Below the pieces are notes generated by a model. The model made no database searches, was not told the origin of the DNA, and saw nothing but the letters and a program-made list of their open reading frames with translations. Made by a program: the position numbers and the translations under genes. From Candidatus Fermentibacteraceae bacterium (GTDB lineage Bacteria; Fermentibacterota; Fermentibacteria; Fermentibacterales; JCC-6), in contig JAUVJW010000065.1 in NCBI GenBank assembly GCA_030596465.1, forward strand, positions 1 to 8,258: DNA of 8,258 nucleotides. Direction: 5' to 3'. Shown in pieces: positions 1 to 5,318 of this stretch. Position 1 is the stretch's first letter; every line of letters begins with the position of its first letter.

Positions 1-1028
1 CTGTTTACGAAGACGAGAAGGAAGTCTGGGATCATAAGCTTTCACACTCCCCTGAGGAGTTGTCCTCTTTTGGAACAAATATTTTTGAACAATACGGATT
101 CAGGCGTGATGTTATTGTATCTGCCCTGCGGGAAGCCGGGTACCCGGTGGAGAGCTTTGACGGTATTGTGGGAAGAGGTGGCCTGGTAAAACCAATTCCC
201 GGCGGAACATATCTGGTTGACAGCAATCTTCTCAAAGATCTTGAAACGGGGATTCTCGGACAGCATGCATCCAACCTCGGAGGCCCTATAGCAGCAGAGC
301 TGGCAAAAACAGCGGGCTGCGAAGCCTTCATTGTAGACCCTGTGGTGGTTGACGAAATGGAGCCCATCGCAAAGTTCACAGGAAATCCGCTTCTCTCCAG
401 AAAAAGTATTTTTCACGCCCTGAACCAGAAAGCGGTTGCCAGAAAAGCAGCGGAACAACTTGGCAAAGAATACGATGCATGCAATTTTGTTGTAATACAT
501 CTCGGCGGCGGCATAAGCGTAGGAGCACACAGAAAGGGACAGGTTGTTGATGTTAACAACGCCCTTGACGGAGACGGTCCTTTCACCCCTGAAAGATCTG
601 GCGGGCTGCCGGCAGGCGACCTGGTAAAACTCTGTTTTTCCGGCGATTACATCTTGAGCGACATAAAAAAAATGATAAAAGGGCAAGGTGGCATTGTAGC
701 CTATCTGGGAACAAATGATATGATGAAGGTTGAAGATGAAGTGGAAAAAGGCAATGAAGAATGGTTGGCTGTGTACCAGGCAATGGCTTACCAGATTGCA
801 AAGGAAACCGGGGCAATGGCTACGGTACTCAGAGGAAATGTAGATGCAGTAGTAGTTTCCGGTGGAATTGCCTACGACAAAAAGTTCATCAGCTGGCTTA
901 AAGAAATGATTGAATTCATAGCACCGGTAATCATTTACCCCGGTGAAATGGAAATGGAAGCCCTTGCTCTTGGTACTCTTCGAGTTCTGACAAAGCAAGA
1001 AGAACCAAAAACATACAATCCTGAATAA
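1..1028 (+). CDS. buk: Butyrate kinase (short/branched-chain acyl kinase), 5'-truncated
   Basis: It transfers phosphate between butyryl (or branched-chain acyl) phosphate and ADP, the ATP-yielding last step of acid fermentation in the cytoplasm. The reading frame is open from base 3, so the gene begins before the window. About 341 residues are visible; against a family length near 355-360 roughly 15-20 N-terminal residues are missing, including the first phosphate-binding loop. Visible acetokinase-family (ASKHA fold) signatures, counted from the codon at base 3, are VGRGGLVKPIPGG near residue 56, HASNLGGPIA near 88, VIHLGGGISVGAH at 164-176, the DGDGPFTPERSGGLP stretch near 190-203, and SGGIAYD at 286-292, with a YPGEMEMEAL end typical of Buk. 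An internal TTG at base 60 is not a plausible start because family homology continues upstream of it (VYEDEKEVW). The TAA stop lies 19 bases before the mutase gene, implying one transcript. Butyrate, isobutyrate, isovalerate or propionate specificity cannot be read from sequence. Confidence 0.93.
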   Translation, partial: VYEDEKEVWDHKLSHSPEELSSFGTNIFEQYGFRRDVIVSALREAGYPVESFDGIVGRGGLVKPIPGGTYLVDSNLLKDLETGILGQHASNLGGPIAAELAKTAGCEAFIVDPVVVDEMEPIAKFTGNPLLSRKSIFHALNQKAVARKAAEQLGKEYDACNFVVIHLGGGISVGAHRKGQVVDVNNALDGDGPFTPERSGGLPAGDLVKLCFSGDYILSDIKKMIKGQGGIVAYLGTNDMMKVEDEVEKGNEEWLAVYQAMAYQIAKETGAMATVLRGNVDAVVVSGGIAYDKKFISWLKEMIEFIAPVIIYPGEMEMEALALGTLRVLTKQEEPKTYNPE

Positions 1029-1047
1029 AGAACCGGAGGAGATCGAT

Positions 1048-2709
1048 ATGAGTGACAGGTTCATCGAGGCAAAAAAAGCCTGGGAGAACACTATTCTTGC
1101 CAAAGTTCTTGGAAGATTCCCGGAGCGCAAGAAAGAATTTTTAACAGGCTCAGGCAATCCTGTAAACAGAGTTTACTTTCCCCCTGATCCTGAAGAAAAT
1201 TATCTTGCGGAATCAGGTTTCCCCGGAGAATTTCCATACACCAGAGGCGTTCAGCCAACCATGTACCGGGGCAGACTCTGGACAATGCGTCAGTACGCCG
1301 GATTTGGCAGTGCCGTGGAGTCAAACAAGCGTTACAGGTATCTTCTTGACGCCGGGCAAACGGGCCTTTCCGTAGCCTTCGATCTGCCTACTCAGATAGG
1401 ATATGATTCAGATCATCCCCTGTGCGCCGGAGAAGTGGGCAAGGTTGGCGTAGCCATCGACAGCCTCTCCGACATGGAACTGCTGTTTAATGAAATACCT
1501 CTCGGTAATGTTTCAACTTCTATGACTATCAATGCCCCGGCTGCGGTTCTTCTTGCCATGTACATTGTAGTAGCCGAGAAGCAGGGGGTTTCCAGCGATA
1601 AGCTGAGGGGAACCATTCAGAATGATATTCTTAAGGAATACATGGCCAGGGGTACTTATATTTTCCCTCCGGATCATTCCATGAGGTTGATAACCGACAT
1701 CTTTGGCTTCTGTAAAGAGAGTGTACCAAAATGGAACACAATATCAATCAGCGGTTATCACATCAGAGAAGCGGGCAGCACCGCCGCTCAAGAGGTAGGA
1801 TTCACTATTGCCGACGGAATCGCTTATGTGGAAGCGGCGACAAAAGCGGGGTTGAGTGTGGATGATTTCGCTCCGAGGTTGAGTTTCTTCTTCAATGCGC
1901 ATAATGATCTTCTTGAAGAGGTGGCCAAATACCGTGCTGCAAGAAGAGTCTGGGCAAAGGTGATGAAGAACAGATTCGGTGCTGCAAACCCCAAAAGCCT
2001 TATGCTCAGGTTTCATACCCAGACAGGTGGCTCAACCCTTACAGCCCAACAGCCTGACAACAACATCGTAAGAGTTGCAATTCAGACCCTTGCCGCCGTA
2101 ATGGGCGGTACCCAGAGTCTGCATACCAACAGCCGGGACGAAGCTCTTGCCCTTCCCACGCAGGAAGCGGTTACCATAGCACTTAGAACCCAGCAGATCG
2201 TTGCCCACGAAAGTGGAGTCGCAAATACAATTGACCCCCTGGCGGGCAGTTATTTCGTGGAAAACCTCACCGACAGGATCGAGGAAGATGCCATGAACTA
2301 CATTACCAACATCGACAGCATGGGCGGCATGGTTAAAGCAGTTGAAGAGGGGTATCCCCAACGGCAGATACAGGATGCGGCATACGACTATCAGAGAAGC
2401 ATAGAATCCGGTGACCGGGTCGTTGTAGGAGTAAACAAATTCCAGCAGAAAGAATCTCCTCCTACCGGACTTCTCAGAGTTGACCCGGCGGTTGAGGCCG
2501 CACAGAAAAACAAACTCGCTGCAGACAAGGCGGACAGAGACAACGACAGAGTCAAAATGACTCTTACCGCTTTAAGGACTGCATCCAGATCATCGGACAA
2601 CCTGATGCCTGTAATCATAGACTGTGTTAGATGCTACGGTACCCTTGGCGAGATATGCGGTGTATTAAGAGAAGAGTTCGGAGAATACCAGCCAAAAACA
2701 GTGGTTTAA
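1048..2709 (+). CDS. mcmA1: Methylmalonyl-CoA mutase, large subunit N-terminal (catalytic barrel) domain, split type
   Basis: This is the substrate-binding TIM-barrel subunit of adenosylcobalamin-dependent acyl-CoA mutase, which interconverts succinyl-CoA and (R)-methylmalonyl-CoA. At 553 residues it has the length of split enzymes; the C-terminal B12-binding domain (DxHxxG) of fused enzymes is absent. Key positions fit methylmalonyl-CoA rather than isobutyryl-CoA use: Tyr83 in RQYAGF, Arg201 in YMARGTYIFPP and His238 in SGYHIREAG correspond, with one constant offset of six, to Tyr89, Arg207 and His244 of the Propionibacterium enzyme as I recall them. Isobutyryl-CoA mutases carry Phe and Gln at the first two. 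Further family blocks are GLSVAFDLPTQIGYDSDHP, TQTGGSTLTAQQP, GGTQSLHTN and NTIDPLAGSYFVE. ATG 1048 is supported by GGAGGAG at 1035-1041 with a 6-base gap. It is transcribed with the butyrate kinase upstream. The next gene is unrelated, so the small or B12-binding partner must lie elsewhere. Confidence 0.94.
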   Translation: MSDRFIEAKKAWENTILAKVLGRFPERKKEFLTGSGNPVNRVYFPPDPEENYLAESGFPGEFPYTRGVQPTMYRGRLWTMRQYAGFGSAVESNKRYRYLLDAGQTGLSVAFDLPTQIGYDSDHPLCAGEVGKVGVAIDSLSDMELLFNEIPLGNVSTSMTINAPAAVLLAMYIVVAEKQGVSSDKLRGTIQNDILKEYMARGTYIFPPDHSMRLITDIFGFCKESVPKWNTISISGYHIREAGSTAAQEVGFTIADGIAYVEAATKAGLSVDDFAPRLSFFFNAHNDLLEEVAKYRAARRVWAKVMKNRFGAANPKSLMLRFHTQTGGSTLTAQQPDNNIVRVAIQTLAAVMGGTQSLHTNSRDEALALPTQEAVTIALRTQQIVAHESGVANTIDPLAGSYFVENLTDRIEEDAMNYITNIDSMGGMVKAVEEGYPQRQIQDAAYDYQRSIESGDRVVVGVNKFQQKESPPTGLLRVDPAVEAAQKNKLAADKADRDNDRVKMTLTALRTASRSSDNLMPVIIDCVRCYGTLGEICGVLREEFGEYQPKTVV

Positions 2710-2749
2710 GAACTTCTTAATTCATTACCACATCCGCTGACCCGTTTGC

Positions 2750-2781
2750 GGCGGGACGGAGATTTTATTCCCTGTCCCGCC
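2750..2781 (+). terminator. G+C-rich hairpin after the mutase gene (possible terminator or operator)
   Basis: GGCGGGAC (2750-2757) is exactly complementary to GTCCCGCC (2774-2781). A G-U pair and a G-C pair extend the stem inward, leaving an A/T-rich loop near 2762-2769. It lies about 40 bases after the mutase stop codon, where a transcript end would be expected. However, no T run follows the stem; instead the -35 box of the next gene starts one base further on. It may be an end-of-operon hairpin that protects the message, or a symmetrical protein-binding site. The structure is seen; the role is inferred. Confidence 0.5.
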
Positions 2782-2782
2782 C

Positions 2783-2812
2783 TTGACACAGCGAGCATTG
2801 GGGCAGTATAAA
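2783..2812 (+). promoter_or_regulatory. Sigma-70-type promoter for the secreted propeller gene
   Basis: A perfect TTGACA (2783-2788) is followed after 18 bases by TATAAA (2807-2812), five of six matches to the -10 consensus. Transcription would start near 2819-2820, giving a leader of about 30 bases. The leader carries AAAGGA (2836-2841), seven bases before ATG 2849. The near-consensus boxes suggest strong, housekeeping-type expression of a one-gene unit, which ends at the hairpin at 3700-3727. Confidence 0.72.
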
Positions 2813-2848
2813 GTTGTTGGTAACTTATTTTTATGAAAGGATGTTGAA

Positions 2849-3679
2849 ATGAAATTTTTTGCTCTTGTATTAGTTATGGCTGTTGCTGCCTTCGCAATGA
2901 CCGATGCTGCCCCTGAGGCTGGCATTTCCCAACCCGAGGTGGATGACTGGATGGATGAAATCGCCTATTTCGATCTTGAAGGCGGGGGTATCCCCAACGC
3001 CTACACAGTAGGATGCGGATGGGATGGAGTTAATTTCTGGATTACAAACGGTGCTGGCCAGGCCGGTGCCTCAACAGGTATGTTCTATATTTTTGACCAT
3101 GCTGGTATTCTTCTTGACAGTTTTCCTCAGAACGGTGCTCCTGGCTGGGGGCTTCGTGACCTCTGCTGCGACGGTGTTTACATGTACGGCAGCGTAAGCT
3201 CTGCTATTGACTACTACGATATTTCAACTAATGTGAAGGTCGGTGCTTTCACCGGACCCATAAGCCCCAATCGTGCAATGGCTTTTGATGGTACCTGCTT
3301 CTACACCAGCTCATTCTCCACCGATGTTTACCAGCTCACATGGGATGGTGTCAGCGGATCAACCGCCGCCAATACAGTCTGGTCCACAGCAGCTACAAGC
3401 GCTTATGGTGCTGCCTGGGATGCCATTGGTGACTGTCTCTGGGTTACCAGTGCCAACAGCACAGGTATCATTGATCAGATCGCCGCGGACGGCTCTCTTA
3501 TTGAGCATCACACTGTTATCTCCGGTGCAACCTGGGGAGGAGCCACAATGGCTCTTACCGTTCCCATCAACGAGCTTTTCTGCCTCGAACAGGGCTCACC
3601 TGATTGCATGCACGGCTACGATGTAACCCCGGTTTCACTTGAGCGTGATACATGGGGATCAATTAAAAGCCTGTTCTAG
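2849..3679 (+). CDS. Secreted beta-propeller-like protein of unknown function
   Basis: I do not recognise a named family. The 276-residue product begins with a classic Sec signal peptide (MKFF, then a hydrophobic run to about residue 16, with likely cleavage near AFA or TDAA), so it is exported. The mature part shows a degenerate repeat of propeller-blade form: an aromatic or aspartate turn followed by an aromatic strand, at WDGVNFWITN (58-67), CDGVYMYGS (107-115), FDGTCFYTSS (146-155), WDAIGDCLWVTS (190-201) and INELFCLEQG (240-249). That is about five units 39-49 residues apart, most followed by a second strand such as YIFDHAGILLDSF or IDYYDIS. It ends in TWGSIKSLF, with no recognisable Por sorting domain. 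ATG 2849 is chosen for its ribosome site and signal peptide. It has its own strong promoter and terminator, so it is probably abundant and independent of its neighbours. A surface or extracellular binding role is possible but unproven. Confidence 0.8.
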   Translation: MKFFALVLVMAVAAFAMTDAAPEAGISQPEVDDWMDEIAYFDLEGGGIPNAYTVGCGWDGVNFWITNGAGQAGASTGMFYIFDHAGILLDSFPQNGAPGWGLRDLCCDGVYMYGSVSSAIDYYDISTNVKVGAFTGPISPNRAMAFDGTCFYTSSFSTDVYQLTWDGVSGSTAANTVWSTAATSAYGAAWDAIGDCLWVTSANSTGIIDQIAADGSLIEHHTVISGATWGGATMALTVPINELFCLEQGSPDCMHGYDVTPVSLERDTWGSIKSLF

Positions 3680-3684
3680 AACAG
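3671..3684. repeat. 14-bp perfect palindrome over the stop codon
   Basis: CTGTTCTAGAACAG is its own reverse complement and includes the TAG stop of the secreted propeller gene (3677-3679). The AACAG half (3680-3684) can pair instead with a second CTGTT at 3691-3695, which runs into five T residues, so two short mutually exclusive stems are possible. Each stem is only about five base pairs. It may be an accessory termination element or chance. Confidence 0.35.
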
Positions 3685-3699
3685 ACTGGGCTGTTTTTC

Positions 3700-3728
3700 A
3701 AGGGAAGCTCCTTCAGGAGCTTCCCTTT
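3700..3728 (+). terminator. Rho-independent-type terminator after the secreted propeller gene
   Basis: AAGGGAAGCTCC (3700-3711) and GGAGCTTCCCTT (3716-3727) form a perfect 12-bp stem with a four-base TTCA loop, starting 21 bases after the TAG stop. The T run on the 3' side is short (TTT, then GTATATT), so efficiency may be moderate and some transcription may pass into the lipoprotein gene at 3780. I see no clear -35/-10 pair for that gene in the remaining 50 bases of the gap. Confidence 0.78.
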
Positions 3729-3779
3729 GTATATTAGGATAGATTGAAATGATTTGTCATCTCGCAAGAAGGGGTCTTA

Positions 3780-5315
3780 ATGAGTAAATTTGTTTCTCTG
3801 TCTGCTCTTGTACTTATACTCACCGGTTGTGGCTCTCCCGACGGCAGCACCTGGTTGATTAAAACATCTTCTGATGTAATTTCTGTTGCCGAAGTTGGTG
3901 CCATCTGGAACGAACTTGATCAGGACACAAAAATTAGATTCCTGTCAGCAAACAACCCGGTAGGCGATTTCATTACCGCTCTGGGCAGAAAAACGATGAT
4001 TACCACAGAAATGGATAATGACTCCTGCCTGTATTCACCGATGATACAAGACATGAAAGAATGCTGGATAATCAATTCGGCTTTTATTGCCTGCATAGAC
4101 ACTCTGTCTGCTTCAACAAGGAGAAATCTAACTGAACCTGATCTATCCAACTACAGAAAACTCCTGGGCAGTGTAGTCTGGTACTCTTCAGAAACAAGTG
4201 GTTCAAAAGGGCCGGAAAGACTACCTGATCTTCCGTGGGCCCTGGCCTTCGCATTTGATTCAATGGCAACAGGTACCTCCGTTGAGATTGAAGGTATTAC
4301 ATACACACTTGACTCGACTGTTACATCCCCGCGGGAAATGATAGATGAAACTATTGCTGATTCTGCCAGATTCAATGATTTTGCCCGCACCAGCCTTGTA
4401 GAAAGCCGTGTGAACAGATACCTGCTTTCCTTGAAGACAGAAGTGCTGGATACATTCACAGCGGATACCGCAACTGTGTCAGCATACTGTTCCCAAAGAG
4501 AATCTCTGGACAATTCAGCTGAACTTGCTTCCTGGCGTTACGGTTCTATCAATGCGGGAGAATTTGATGGCATTGCCGCCTTTGTCTCTCTGGGACAGCC
4601 TGGCAACGAACACTCACTTGAATGGGTTCTGCACAGTCTGAGAAATCAGGCCAGGCTCACTTATATTGCTGATTTGTATGCAGCTGAGTTTCCGGAAGAA
4701 TTCAGCAGTTTTGAAGCTGGAGCTGAAGCATTCGCCGTAGACCAGGCCAGCGAACTTCTTTTCAAGACAAATGTAACCGATGTCGTGCAAATAACCGACT
4801 CAATGGTTTACGAGGCTTACATCCAGATGGATTCAATTCCTCTACTGCCGGAGACAAGAGTTTTCGAATCGGTAATGGTGCCCGGTAACATTGTTGATGA
4901 CGCGATTGTACTTCTTGACAATGACAACGCTCTGCTGGAATTGGGTTATACCGGATATACTAAATTTTTGAGATCCGGAAATGAATTTCTTTCCCGGGCC
5001 GTATATCCGTCCGAGCTTCCATACGAGATGGACCTGACCCTTTTTCTCCTTGAGGAAGGCGATACTCAGTGGCAGAAACCTGTTGAAACAGAAGAATGCC
5101 TGTTTGTTTTTTACAGACTGGTTGAGATCATTCCCCCGCATGCCGCTTCTTTTGAACAAATGGAAGCATCCATCGCGAGAAATCTGCAAATCCATCTTGA
5201 AGAACAGAGAACAATGGAGTGGATGTGTGAACTGGAAGCTAAGCATCAGTTCCAGGTTAACCATGGCATTCTAAGCGATTTACCCGCCGACCCCGCAAAT
5301 TGGAGTGAATTGTAA
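3780..5315 (+). CDS. Lipoprotein resembling SurA/PrsA-type periplasmic foldase, parvulin histidines missing
   Basis: A 511-residue protein with a lipoprotein signal: a hydrophobic stretch ending in the lipobox LTGC, Cys17 becoming the lipidated N-terminus, so it is anchored on the periplasmic side of a membrane. Residues 31-80 look like the helical N-terminal segment of SurA/PrsA chaperones (a VISVAEVGAIWNEL start followed by a long amphipathic helix). A second helical region spans about 185-330. Residues 355-455 follow the layout of a PpiC/parvulin domain: a VFESVMVP opening strand, a DDAIVLLDNDNALLELG helix, SELPYEMDLTLFLLEEGD, PVETEECLFVFYRLVEI. A charged C-terminal helix (456-495) follows. 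The two histidines usual in parvulins (in the opening HIL and closing GYHI strands) are absent, so it is more likely a chaperone than an isomerase. ATG 3780 has AAGGGG (3769-3774) upstream. It abuts the O-antigen ligase-like gene, so a role in envelope assembly is plausible. Family assignment is from pattern only. Confidence 0.62.
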   Translation: MSKFVSLSALVLILTGCGSPDGSTWLIKTSSDVISVAEVGAIWNELDQDTKIRFLSANNPVGDFITALGRKTMITTEMDNDSCLYSPMIQDMKECWIINSAFIACIDTLSASTRRNLTEPDLSNYRKLLGSVVWYSSETSGSKGPERLPDLPWALAFAFDSMATGTSVEIEGITYTLDSTVTSPREMIDETIADSARFNDFARTSLVESRVNRYLLSLKTEVLDTFTADTATVSAYCSQRESLDNSAELASWRYGSINAGEFDGIAAFVSLGQPGNEHSLEWVLHSLRNQARLTYIADLYAAEFPEEFSSFEAGAEAFAVDQASELLFKTNVTDVVQITDSMVYEAYIQMDSIPLLPETRVFESVMVPGNIVDDAIVLLDNDNALLELGYTGYTKFLRSGNEFLSRAVYPSELPYEMDLTLFLLEEGDTQWQKPVETEECLFVFYRLVEIIPPHAASFEQMEASIARNLQIHLEEQRTMEWMCELEAKHQFQVNHGILSDLPADPANWSEL

Positions 5316-5318
5316 TTG
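5302..5318 (+). promoter_or_regulatory. Ribosome binding site and TTG start at a zero-gap gene junction
   Basis: GGAG at 5302-5305 lies ten bases before TTG 5316. That TTG immediately follows the TAA stop (5313-5315) of the lipoprotein gene, and it is the first possible codon because that stop is in the same frame. The next in-frame ATG is at 5358, with no recognisable ribosome site and inside the first membrane segment. The arrangement favours translational coupling by termination and re-initiation. Confidence 0.6.

Noticed and set aside
60..62. TTG at 60 as the start of butyrate kinase
   Set aside because: The frame continues open to the left edge and the upstream residues (VYEDEKEVW, then HSPEEL) match the normal N-terminal part of the family, so the gene is cut by the window rather than starting here.
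42..1157. A 371-codon open frame on the minus strand opposite butyrate kinase
   Set aside because: The product is a low-complexity-looking mix rich in Phe, Cys and Tyr with no family resemblance, and it mirrors almost exactly a clearly conserved kinase gene. Long stop-free antisense frames arise from the codon bias of the sense gene.
1048..2709. Reading the mutase as isobutyryl-CoA or 2-hydroxyisobutyryl-CoA mutase because of the butyrate kinase neighbour
   Set aside because: Tyr83 and Arg201 are the methylmalonyl-type residues; the alternative enzymes carry Phe or Ile and Gln at these sites as I recall them.
3729..3779. A possible promoter for the lipoprotein gene (TATATT at 3730-3735 or TTGAAA at 3744-3749)
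   Set aside because: Neither box has a credible partner at 16-18 bases; TTGAAA would be followed by AAGAAG at the -10 position. Not enough to call.
4842..5264. A 140-codon minus-strand frame within the lipoprotein gene
   Set aside because: No family likeness; it lies wholly inside the parvulin-like region of the sense gene, which explains the open frame.
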